Shown one piece after another: positions 1 to 5,083 of a DNA stretch of 5,083 nucleotides. A model generated the notes under the pieces. It did no database searches, was not told the origin of the DNA, and saw only the letters and a list, made by a program, of their open reading frames with translations. The translations under genes and the position numbers were made by a program. Where the stretch lies: NCBI GenBank assembly GCA_017431755.1, contig JAFRKM010000105.1:1-5083 (forward strand). The letters are read 5' to 3'. This stretch comes from Clostridia bacterium. Its GTDB lineage: Bacteria; Bacillota; Clostridia; Oscillospirales; Acutalibacteraceae. The number at the start of each line of letters is the position of its first letter. The stretch's first letter is position 1.

Positions 1-1033
1 AACTGAAAAAGGAGAGAATATTTTAAACCATCAGCCACCGGTAAAACTGAAAAACAAAAAAATATTTAGACCTTTTGAGTTTTTAGTGGATACTTACGGA
101 ACGCCTTCTTACGGTGAAATGGATCCAACGGCATTTGTGGCCATAACATATACCGTACTTTTTGGAATAATGTTTGCGGATTTAGGCCAAGGGTTGCTTG
201 TTTCGATAGTAGGATTTTTAATGTGGAAATTAAAAGACATGAAGCTTGGAAAAATGTTAATTATTTGTGGATTTTCGTCTTCGATTTTCGGAACGCTTTT
301 TGGTTCGGTGTTTGGATTTGAACATGTACTGGACCCGTTTTACAAGAATGTTTTTGGTCTCAAAGAAAAACCGATTGAAGTTATGGCTGCATCGAGTACA
401 AATACGATTATTTATTCTGCAGTTGGATTAGGCGTTTTGCTTTTGATAGTTTCAATGATACTTGGTGTATATGTGCTTATCAAACGAAAAAATTATGGTG
501 AAGCGATTTTTGGTTCCAAAGGGCTATGTGGTTTAACGTTTTATTCGGCGCTTTTGTTTATGATTGTGGACATGGTAGCGCTGCATACGGGAATAGTTAA
601 TAAGTTTTATATGATTTTTTTAATAATAGTTCCGCTTGTACTTCTTATGTTTAGCGAGATTTTAATTAAACTTGTAAACAGAGAAAAAAATTGGCTTCCA
701 GAAAGCTGGGGCGATTATTTATCGCAAAGCTTTTTTGAACTTTTTGAAATTGTTCTTAGCTATGTTACGAATACGATGTCGTTTTTAAGAGTGGGTGCAT
801 TTATTTGGGTTCACGCGGGAATGATGATGGTTGTGTTCACAATTGCCAATATGACTTCGGGAGTGGGATATATTATAGCGGTAGTTATAGGAAACCTTTT
901 TGTAACAGCTTTAGAAGCTTTGGTGGCCGGAATACAGGTTGTAAGGCTGGAATTTTACGAGATGTTTAGTAAATTCTTTGAAGGTCAAGGAAGGCCGTTT
1001 ACACCTATAAAGGCAGAAGATAATTTGGTTTAA
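1..1033 (+). CDS. ntpI: V-type ATPase subunit I (a-type stator), 5'-truncated
   Basis: This is the C-terminal membrane domain of V-type ATPase subunit I, the stator that provides the two ion half-channels beside the K ring. The frame is open to the left edge (first full codon at base 2), so 343 residues are visible and the true start and the soluble N-terminal arm lie upstream; the in-frame GTG at 86 is internal. Family marks in visible-residue numbering: FRPFE just before the first helix, YGTPSYGEMDPT, then MFADLGQG (57-64). Hydrophobic segments lie at about 43-76, 84-106, 135-160, 175-198, 202-225, 247-283 and 287-313. NTMSFLRVGAF holds Arg263, the candidate for the essential arginine that faces the K-ring glutamate. 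The C-terminus carries ALVAGIQVVRLEFYEMFSKFFEG, interrupted here only by description: residues 307 onward form the conserved QxxRLEFYE-type tail. Identification is confident; matching Arg263 to the essential Arg is inferred from family alignment by eye. Confidence 0.95.
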   Translation, partial: TEKGENILNHQPPVKLKNKKIFRPFEFLVDTYGTPSYGEMDPTAFVAITYTVLFGIMFADLGQGLLVSIVGFLMWKLKDMKLGKMLIICGFSSSIFGTLFGSVFGFEHVLDPFYKNVFGLKEKPIEVMAASSTNTIIYSAVGLGVLLLIVSMILGVYVLIKRKNYGEAIFGSKGLCGLTFYSALLFMIVDMVALHTGIVNKFYMIFLIIVPLVLLMFSEILIKLVNREKNWLPESWGDYLSQSFFELFEIVLSYVTNTMSFLRVGAFIWVHAGMMMVVFTIANMTSGVGYIIAVVIGNLFVTALEALVAGIQVVRLEFYEMFSKFFEGQGRPFTPIKAEDNLV

Positions 1034-1076
1034 AAATTTTTAAAATTTTTTATTATATAATTATTTAATTTAATTT
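1029..1076 (+). promoter_or_regulatory. A/T-only leader before the K gene
   Basis: Forty-eight consecutive bases contain no G or C. They run from the last two bases of the second-to-last codon region of subunit I, through its TAA stop, up to the GG of the K ribosome binding site. Such a leader should be nearly unstructured as RNA. An A/T-rich enhancer upstream of the c-subunit gene is known in the E. coli atp operon, where it raises c translation. A similar role here is inferred and would suit a protein needed in many copies per complex. A TATAAT at 1056-1061 matches a -10 box, but no -35-like hexamer lies 16-18 bases upstream, so an internal promoter is only a weak possibility. Confidence 0.45.
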
Positions 1077-1082
1077 GGAGGT
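1077..1082 (+). promoter_or_regulatory. Ribosome binding site of K (decides start)
   Basis: GGAGGT lies 7 bases before the ATG at 1090. It overlaps codons that would follow an alternative TTG start at 1075, which itself has no SD, so the ATG at 1090 is chosen. Confidence 0.85.
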
Positions 1083-1089
1083 ATTTATT

Positions 1090-1584
1090 ATGTCAGTTTT
1101 ATTTTTTATTATTCCATCAGCTTTAATTATTTTAAGTGCTTGGATTGCCGTAAAAGCGGTAAAAAAAGGAGTTAGCAGAAAAAAGGCAGTAGTATGTCAA
1201 ATTTGTAGTGCATTGGTAATTATGGGATTAAGTTTGTTCTTTGCAGCAAAACCTGTTCTTGCAGCAGAAACAAATCAAAATAGTACAGAAATCACCACAA
1301 GTGCACAATCTACTCAAAATTCTTCACAAGAAGCTTCTTCTTCAAAGGCTATGGCATTTGGGCTCGGTCTTGTTGCAGCAGCACTTGTTACAGGCCTTTC
1401 CGGAATCGGTGGCGGAATTGCAGTTGCAGCTTCTGCACCAGCAGCAATAGCAGCAACTTCTGAAAATCCTAAAGCTTTTGGTAAATCACTCATCTTGGTT
1501 GTTCTTGGTGAAGGTATTGCACTTTATGGACTTTTGATTTCCATATTGATACTATTTTCTAAACTTGATCAACTTGTTGTTTGA
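1090..1584 (+). CDS. ntpK: V-type ATPase subunit K (c-ring proteolipid) with N-terminal extension
   Basis: This is the proteolipid whose oligomer forms the rotating ion-carrying membrane ring; 164 residues from the SD-supported ATG. Only the C-terminal part, about residues 87-160, is the c hairpin: helix 1 with GLSGIGGGIAVAAS (102-115), a polar loop SENPKAF (124-130) expected to face the cytoplasm and the central stalk, and helix 2 with LGEGIALYGLL, where Glu141 is the ion-binding carboxylate. Ahead of it sit a hydrophobic segment (1-21), a basic loop with KAVKKGVSRKK (22-32), a second hydrophobic segment (34-53) ending in KPVLAAE, and a Ser/Thr/Gln/Asn-rich linker (60-85). VLA or LAA fits a signal peptidase I site. 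At 164 residues it matches the ~156 residues of Enterococcus NtpK, but it is not a duplicated double hairpin because the first half lacks the Gly/Ala pattern and a carboxylate. Cleavage is inferred. It lies 56 nt after subunit I. Confidence 0.95.
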   Translation: MSVLFFIIPSALIILSAWIAVKAVKKGVSRKKAVVCQICSALVIMGLSLFFAAKPVLAAETNQNSTEITTSAQSTQNSSQEASSSKAMAFGLGLVAAALVTGLSGIGGGIAVAASAPAAIAATSENPKAFGKSLILVVLGEGIALYGLLISILILFSKLDQLVV

Positions 1585-1588
1585 GGAG
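1583..1588 (+). promoter_or_regulatory. Ribosome binding site of F, overlapping K stop
   Basis: GAGGAG begins inside the TGA stop of K (1582-1584). It is 10 bases from the ATG at 1599 but only 1 base from the ATG at 1590. This favours 1599 as the start and suggests that translation of F is coupled to termination of K. Confidence 0.7.
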
Positions 1589-1598
1589 CATGATTGTT

Positions 1599-1907
1599 AT
1601 GAGGTTTAGACTCATTAGCGATAACACTGATACGCTTGTAGGAATGCGCCTTGCGGGAATTACAGGGGTTATGGCCAAAACGCCAGAAGAAGTAAAAAAA
1701 GCAGTAAACAATGCCATAAAAACAGAAGATGTGGCAATAGTGCTTATTACAGAAAAATTGGTTAGTATGTGCTCTGAATTTATATATGATTTAAAGAGCA
1801 CATCAAAACGGCCGCTTATTGTAGAAATTCCAGATGGAAATTCATCTGGTAGCAAAAAAGATTCAATCACTAAGTATATTCGTGATGCAATAGGTCTTAA
1901 AATTTAA
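1599..1907 (+). CDS. ntpF: V-type ATPase subunit F (central stalk)
   Basis: This is a small Rossmann-like subunit of the central rotor stalk, binding subunit D inside the A3B3 head; it is called NtpG in Enterococcus hirae nomenclature. From ATG 1599 it has 102 residues, normal for the family. Visible marks: an N-terminal strand MRFRLISDN followed by DTLVGMRLAGITGV (11-24), the family signature; a helix with TPEEVKKAVNNAI (28-40); the strand DVAIVLITEKL (44-54); and RPLIVEIPDG (71-80) leading to the C-terminal helix DSITKYIRDAIGLKI (88-102), which in the family inserts along the rotor shaft. Starts at 1581 (TTG) or 1590 (ATG) would only add up to six residues and are badly spaced from the SD. 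The gap to K is 14 nt. Identification is firm; the exact start is moderately sure. Confidence 0.93.
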   Translation: MRFRLISDNTDTLVGMRLAGITGVMAKTPEEVKKAVNNAIKTEDVAIVLITEKLVSMCSEFIYDLKSTSKRPLIVEIPDGNSSGSKKDSITKYIRDAIGLKI

Positions 1908-1918
1908 ATATAATGTAT

Positions 1919-1924
1919 GGGAGG
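1919..1924 (+). promoter_or_regulatory. Ribosome binding site of E (decides GTG start)
   Basis: GGGAGG lies 7 bases before the GTG at 1932. The upstream in-frame ATG at 1917 overlaps this SD and has only A/T-rich sequence before it, so it is unlikely to be used. An out-of-frame ATG at 1930 overlaps the GTG (see findings). Confidence 0.75.
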
Positions 1925-1931
1925 CGATAAT

Positions 1932-2528
1932 GTGCATAAAAGTTTTAAATCAAGCAATTTTTTAAATGCTATAGATAAGTATGCAAAAAAACGCCGCAAG
2001 AAAATAACAGATGAACTTGAAAAAATAGAAGAAAAAGAACTCAAAAAAGCAGAAACCGAAATTGTGGAAGATGTTAACACAATGATTCAAAGAGAGCTTA
2101 TGGCTATGAAAAACAAAATTCTTATAGAGGTTTCTCATAAGGAAATTGAAGAAAGAAAAAAAGTGTCCATTAGAAGGCGTGATATAATAAAAGAGATGTT
2201 TTTTGAGTGCAAAGAAAAGCTTCTTGACTATACAAAATCAGAAAAATATCTAGACTCTTTAAAAGAATACGCTGGTAAGATAGCCAAAGCGCTAAATAGT
2301 TTTGACGATGTTAAACTGTTTGTAAAAAAAGAAGATTTAAAACACGAAAAAGAAATAAAAAAAGCATTTGGTAAAAAATGTGAAGTTATTAGCGCAGATG
2401 ATATTGAAATCGGTGGAATAAAAGGTTTTAGTGAAGTCAGGGGATTAATTGCCGATGAAACACTTGACGCAAAATTAAATGAACAAAAAGATTGGGCAGC
2501 CGAGAATTTTGGTGTTCTTCTTGTGTGA
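1932..2528 (+). CDS. ntpE: V-type ATPase subunit E (peripheral stalk)
   Basis: This subunit forms, with a G/H-type partner, the coiled-coil peripheral stalk that ties the A3B3 head to subunit I. From the GTG at 1932 it has 198 residues, typical for the family. Residues about 11-100 are highly charged and predicted helical, rich in Lys and Glu (for example KKRRKKITDELEKIEEKEL, 19-37), as expected for the stalk helix. The C-terminal globular part that caps the B subunit carries DDIEIGGIKGFSEVRGLIAD (156-175) followed by ETLDAKLNEQK (176-186), the recognisable E-family segment (a GG-strand, then an ETL..KL-type helix). The N-terminal helix is poorly conserved, so assignment rests on the C-terminal motif, the length and the position after F. 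No G/H partner gene is seen in the window. It lies 24 nt after F and 69 nt before A. Confidence 0.9.
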   Translation: MHKSFKSSNFLNAIDKYAKKRRKKITDELEKIEEKELKKAETEIVEDVNTMIQRELMAMKNKILIEVSHKEIEERKKVSIRRRDIIKEMFFECKEKLLDYTKSEKYLDSLKEYAGKIAKALNSFDDVKLFVKKEDLKHEKEIKKAFGKKCEVISADDIEIGGIKGFSEVRGLIADETLDAKLNEQKDWAAENFGVLLV

Positions 2529-2549
2529 TTTTAAAAATATTATAAAGGC

Positions 2550-2585
2550 AGGAGGGTAAGCGCCGGTAGTAAAAAGCTTCCTTGC
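2550..2585 (+). promoter_or_regulatory. Possible SD-sequestering hairpin
   Basis: AGGAGG (2550-2555) can pair along its whole length with CTTCCT (2577-2582), including one G-U pair. GC at 2548-2549 can pair with GC at 2584-2585 across a bulged T2583. This gives about 8 pairs around a 21-base loop and would hide the SD. It was found by eye; no folding energy was computed. Confidence 0.4.
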
Positions 2586-2588
2586 GCT
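2559..2588 (+). promoter_or_regulatory. Possible spacer hairpin that brings SD near AUG
   Basis: AGCGC (2559-2563) pairs with GCGCT (2584-2588). After a small internal loop, GG (2565-2566) pairs with CC (2580-2581), then a T-T mismatch, then AG (2568-2569) with CT (2577-2578), closing a 7-base loop (TAAAAAG). This uses the same CTTCC that the other hairpin needs, so the two folds exclude each other. With it formed, the distance from SD to ATG collapses to about 12 bases. There is no T-tract after it, so it is not a terminator. Confidence 0.4.
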
Positions 2589-2597
2589 CTTTAGCTT

Positions 2598-4364
2598 ATG
2601 GAAAAAAATGATGTTATTTATGGAATAAACGGGCCGGTTGTAACCGTAAAAAAGACAAAATCATTTTCTATGATGGAAATGGTTTATGTTGGTAATGAAA
2701 AATTAATAGGCGAAGTAATAGGAGTTACAGATGAATATACAACCATTCAGGTTTACGAAGAAACTACCGGATTGCGTCCGGGAGAACCTGTTGTGGGTAC
2801 AAAAGGGCCGATGCAAGCATGCCTTGGTCCGGGAATACTTGATAATATTTTTGACGGAATTGAACGTCCTTTGAAGGCAATAGAGGAACAAAGCGGTTCT
2901 TTTATTGGTAGGGGATGTAGTGTTCCTTCGCTTGATTTGGAAAAGCTTTGGGATACAAAGATTCACGTAAAAAAAGGAGATTTTTTGGAGCCGGGCACAG
3001 TGTATGCGTCATGCCCTGAAACTTCAATAATAACGCATAAATGTATGGTTCCGCCAAATATTCAGGGCGAAGTTATGGAAGTAAAAAAAGATGGCAAGTA
3101 TAAAGTAAATGATGTGATACTAAAAATAAAAGATAAAAAAGATAATATTCACGAATTAACACTTTGTCAGTATTGGCCAATTCGTTTTCCTCGCCCAATG
3201 AAAGAAAGACTTCCAGCTAATATTCCACTTATAACTGGGCAAAGAATAATAGATACGCTTTTCCCGATTGCTAAAGGCGGCGCTGCGGCTGTGCCGGGTG
3301 GATTTGGTACAGGAAAAACGATGACACAGCATCAGCTGGCTAAATGGTGTGACGCAGACATAATAGTTTATGTTGGTTGCGGAGAACGTGGAAATGAAAT
3401 GAGCCAGGTTGTGGACGAATTTTCTAAACTTATTGACCCGAAATCCAACAAACCAATGACAGAAAGAACGGTTTTGATTGCCAACACTTCAAATATGCCT
3501 GTGGCGGCCAGAGAAGCATCAATTTATACAGGAATAACTTTGGCGGAATATTACCGCGATATGGGTTACGATGTTGCGATAATGGCTGATTCTACTTCCA
3601 GATGGGCGGAAGCTCTCAGGGAAATTTCTGGTAGGCTTGAGGAAATGCCTGCAGAAGAAGGATTTCCACCATATTTGCCGTCTAGGCTTTCGGAATTTTA
3701 TGAAAGAGCCGGTAGAGTGAAAACTCTAGGTGGCGGAGAAGGCTCCGTAAGTATTATCGGAGCGGTTTCGCCGCAAGGTTCGGATTTTTCGGAACCCGTA
3801 ACGCAGAATACCAAGCGTTTTGTAAGGTGTTTTTGGGCGTTGGATAAATCTTTGGCATATGCAAGGCACTATCCTGCAATTAACTGGATAAATAGTTATA
3901 GTGAGTATTTTGTAGATTTAGACCCATGGTATGCTAAAAATTATGGGGAATCATTTATAAAATACCGCAGAAAAATAGCGTCTATTTTAAGTGATGAAGA
4001 TAAACTAATGGAAATAGTAAAACTTGTTGGTGCGGATGTTTTGCCGGATGACCAAAAGCTTATTATTGAAATTGCAAAGGTTATAAGAGTGGGATTTTTG
4101 CAACAAAATGCATTCCATAAAGACGACACTTTTGTACCGCTTAAAAAGCAAAAAAAGATGATGAAAGTAATAATTTATTTAAATAAGCGTGTACGGCAAC
4201 TTATTAGTGCATCTATACCGATTTCAAAGGTAATAGAGACGGGAATTTTTGATAAACTTACAAGAATTAAATATGATGTTCCAAATGATAAGCTTGAAAT
4301 GCTTGATGATTACAAAAATGAAATCGATAAAATTTTTGATAAAATAATTAATGAAAAAGTGTAG
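2598..4364 (+). CDS. ntpA: V-type ATPase catalytic subunit A
   Basis: This is the catalytic, nucleotide-hydrolysing or -synthesising subunit of the A3B3 head; 588 residues, the full family length. Order of parts: an N-terminal beta-barrel (about 1-70, with GINGPVVTV and QVYEETTGLRPGEPV); the A-specific non-homologous insertion (about 115-190); then the nucleotide-binding domain with Walker A GGFGTGKT (234-241, Lys240), the catalytic-glutamate loop GCGERGNEM (260-268, Glu263), NTSNMPVAAREASIYTG (296-312), the Walker B strand ending at Asp331, and STSRWAEALREISGRLEEMP (332-351); then EPVTQNTKRFVRCFWALD (399-416) and a helical C-terminal domain. All key residues are intact. The usual P-loop is GPFGxGKT, so the Pro-to-Gly change is a lineage variant. 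The ATG at 2598 is the first possible start because a TAG precedes it in frame. It lies 69 nt after E and 21 nt before B. Confidence 0.98.
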   Translation: MEKNDVIYGINGPVVTVKKTKSFSMMEMVYVGNEKLIGEVIGVTDEYTTIQVYEETTGLRPGEPVVGTKGPMQACLGPGILDNIFDGIERPLKAIEEQSGSFIGRGCSVPSLDLEKLWDTKIHVKKGDFLEPGTVYASCPETSIITHKCMVPPNIQGEVMEVKKDGKYKVNDVILKIKDKKDNIHELTLCQYWPIRFPRPMKERLPANIPLITGQRIIDTLFPIAKGGAAAVPGGFGTGKTMTQHQLAKWCDADIIVYVGCGERGNEMSQVVDEFSKLIDPKSNKPMTERTVLIANTSNMPVAAREASIYTGITLAEYYRDMGYDVAIMADSTSRWAEALREISGRLEEMPAEEGFPPYLPSRLSEFYERAGRVKTLGGGEGSVSIIGAVSPQGSDFSEPVTQNTKRFVRCFWALDKSLAYARHYPAINWINSYSEYFVDLDPWYAKNYGESFIKYRRKIASILSDEDKLMEIVKLVGADVLPDDQKLIIEIAKVIRVGFLQQNAFHKDDTFVPLKKQKKMMKVIIYLNKRVRQLISASIPISKVIETGIFDKLTRIKYDVPNDKLEMLDDYKNEIDKIFDKIINEKV

Positions 4365-4371
4365 GAAAGTA

Positions 4372-4377
4372 GAGGTG
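4372..4377 (+). promoter_or_regulatory. Ribosome binding site of B
   Basis: GAGGTG lies 8 bases before the ATG at 4386 and matches the part of the SD consensus nearest the start. Its good spacing contrasts with the distant SD of subunit A just upstream. Confidence 0.75.
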
Positions 4378-4385
4378 AAAATAAA

Positions 4386-5083
4386 ATGGTACTTAACTAT
4401 GTGGGGCTTAAAGAAATAAGTGGTTCTCTGATAGTTTTAGAGGGTGTTGAAAATGCCTCTTATGAAGAAGTAGTTGATATAAAACTGGATAACGGGACGT
4501 ACCGTAAAGGAAGAATTGTTCAAATTGATGGCGATAAAGTAGTAGTTCAGGTTTTTGAAGGTACACAGTCAATATCGCTTTCAAATACGCAGGTTAAGTT
4601 AAAGGGCAAACCCATGGAAATATCCTTATCGCCTGAAATTTTAGGTCGTGTGTTTAATGGTTCAGGAGAGCCCCTTGATAATCTGGGAAAAGTATTTCCG
4701 CACAAAAAAATGAATATTAATGGTACACCAATTAATCCCATTGCAAGGGTTTATCCCAAAAATTATATAAATACAGGTATTTCAGCGATTGATACGCTTT
4801 CTACACTAATTAGAGGGCAAAAGTTACCTATTTTTTCAAGTTCCGGTATGAAACATAATGAACTTGCCGTGCAGATAGCTCGTCAGGCTCAGCTTTCCGG
4901 TGACGAAGAAAGTAATTTAGCAATAGTTTTTGCTGCGATGGGCGTTAAAAATGATGTTGCGGAATATTTTAAGCAAAAATTTGATGAATCGGGCGTTAGC
5001 GAAAGAGTTGTAATGTATTTAAACCTTTCAAATGACCCTGTTATAGAGAGAATTTTGACTCCTCGTTGTGCTCTTACTACTGC
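4386..5083 (+). CDS. ntpB: V-type ATPase non-catalytic subunit B, 3'-truncated
   Basis: This is the regulatory, non-hydrolysing partner of subunit A in the A3B3 head. It reads MVLNYVGLKEISGSLIVLEG from the ATG at 4386 and runs off the right edge after 232 residues, about half of the family's usual ~460. Visible marks: an N-terminal beta-barrel (1-75, with VVVQVFEGTQSIS at 52-64); the linker LGRVFNGSGEPLDNLGK (86-102); INPIARVYPKNYINTGISAID (116-136), a B-family signature; the degenerate P-loop region LPIFSSSGMKHNELAVQIAR (147-166), which lacks GKT as expected for a non-catalytic subunit; the beta-strand LAIVFAAMGV (178-187); and NDPVIERILTPRCALTT (216-232). The usual FSGSG reads FSSSG here. 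It is 21 nt after A with its own SD. Subunit D would be expected downstream. Confidence 0.97.
   Translation, partial: MVLNYVGLKEISGSLIVLEGVENASYEEVVDIKLDNGTYRKGRIVQIDGDKVVVQVFEGTQSISLSNTQVKLKGKPMEISLSPEILGRVFNGSGEPLDNLGKVFPHKKMNINGTPINPIARVYPKNYINTGISAIDTLSTLIRGQKLPIFSSSGMKHNELAVQIARQAQLSGDEESNLAIVFAAMGVKNDVAEYFKQKFDESGVSERVVMYLNLSNDPVIERILTPRCALTT

Larger units (their letters stand above)
2529..2597 (+). promoter_or_regulatory. Structured 69-nt leader between E and A
   Basis: This is the longest intergenic stretch in the window. It holds an A/T-rich start, the strong SD AGGAGG at 2550-2555, and a more GC-containing segment (2559-2588) that can fold. No SD lies immediately before the A start at 2598 (the preceding bases are CTCTTTAGCTT). 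An in-frame TAG at 2592-2594 rules out an N-terminal extension of A. The SD is therefore separated from its only possible start by about 41 nt. A regulatory role is inferred. Confidence 0.5.

Noticed and set aside
86..1033. GTG at 86 as the start of a separate short gene
   Set aside because: The same frame is open to base 2 and encodes conserved subunit I sequence (PPVKLKNKK, FRPFEFLV) ahead of it, with no SD before 86.
1031..1060. A/T inverted repeats after subunit I as a terminator
   Set aside because: The repeats are pure A and T with no GC stem, and a gene of the same complex follows directly.
1161..1171. A7 followed by GGAG in K as a frameshift or internal initiation site
   Set aside because: The K frame stays intact to its normal end, no alternative frame of use follows, and no start codon lies at a suitable distance; other A7 runs occur in E as ordinary Lys codons.
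1351..1353. ATG at residue 88 of K as an internal start giving a bare c hairpin
   Set aside because: It is preceded only by a weak AAAGG at 2 bases distance, too close to work, while the ATG at 1090 has a strong well-spaced SD.
1241..1450. 69-codon plus-strand frame rich in Leu and Gln
   Set aside because: It lies inside K in another frame; the composition comes from the GCA-rich Ala codons and CAA-rich linker of K, and there is no SD.
1559..1870. 103-codon open frame on the minus strand
   Set aside because: It is antisense to the well-identified F gene and the end of K and shows no family features; it is a shadow of the real coding frame. The same holds for minus-strand frames at 2703-2966, 3941-4129 and 4547-4741.
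1909..1914. TATAAT between F and E as an internal promoter
   Set aside because: No -35-like hexamer or extended -10 TG is present at proper spacing, and chance TATAAT is common in such AT-rich DNA.
2559..2592. Hairpin before A as an intrinsic terminator
   Set aside because: The stem is short and imperfect and is followed by CTTTAGCTT rather than a run of T.

Overview
This window is the middle of a V-type (V/A-type) ATPase operon. All genes are on the + strand, in the order I-K-F-E-A-B. Subunit I is cut by the left edge and subunit B by the right edge. The DNA is AT-rich, stop codons include TGA, TGG encodes Trp, and Shine-Dalgarno sequences are mostly strong. This points to a low-GC Firmicute read with the standard bacterial code. 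The A-subunit P-loop (GGFGTGKT), the NTMSFLRVGAF motif in subunit I and the long N-terminally extended K subunit resemble the V-ATPases of anaerobic gut-type Clostridia (Lachnospiraceae and relatives). That placement rests on remembered family features, not on a search.

Layout: 1-1033 is the C-terminal membrane domain of subunit I (the 'a' stator half-channel). 1034-1089 is an A/T-only leader. 1090-1584 is subunit K (the c-ring proteolipid) with an unusual N-terminal membrane extension and Ser/Thr/Gln linker. 1599-1907 is subunit F (central stalk). 1932-2528 is subunit E (peripheral stalk, GTG start). 2529-2597 is a structured leader. 2598-4364 is the catalytic subunit A. 4386-5083 is the N-terminal half of the non-catalytic subunit B. 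There is no gap over 300 bases and no RNA gene, mobile element or CRISPR array.

How it works together (family knowledge): A3B3 hydrolyses or makes ATP. F, with D and C (both outside the view), forms the rotor shaft. K forms the ion-carrying ring, I is the stator channel, and E with G/H is the peripheral stalk. The genes are 14 to 69 nt apart with no convincing terminator, so they are probably co-transcribed.

This is a recognisable enzyme rather than an unknown system. The most interesting parts are in the non-coding joints. Upstream of subunit A the only Shine-Dalgarno lies 41 nt before a start codon that an in-frame stop forces, and the intervening RNA can form two mutually exclusive hairpins, one hiding the SD and the other bringing it close to the AUG. 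Also worth a look are the signal-peptide-like K extension, the absence of the Na+ ligand residues known from Enterococcus hirae NtpK, the 48-nt A/T-only run before K, and the absence of subunit C between E and A.
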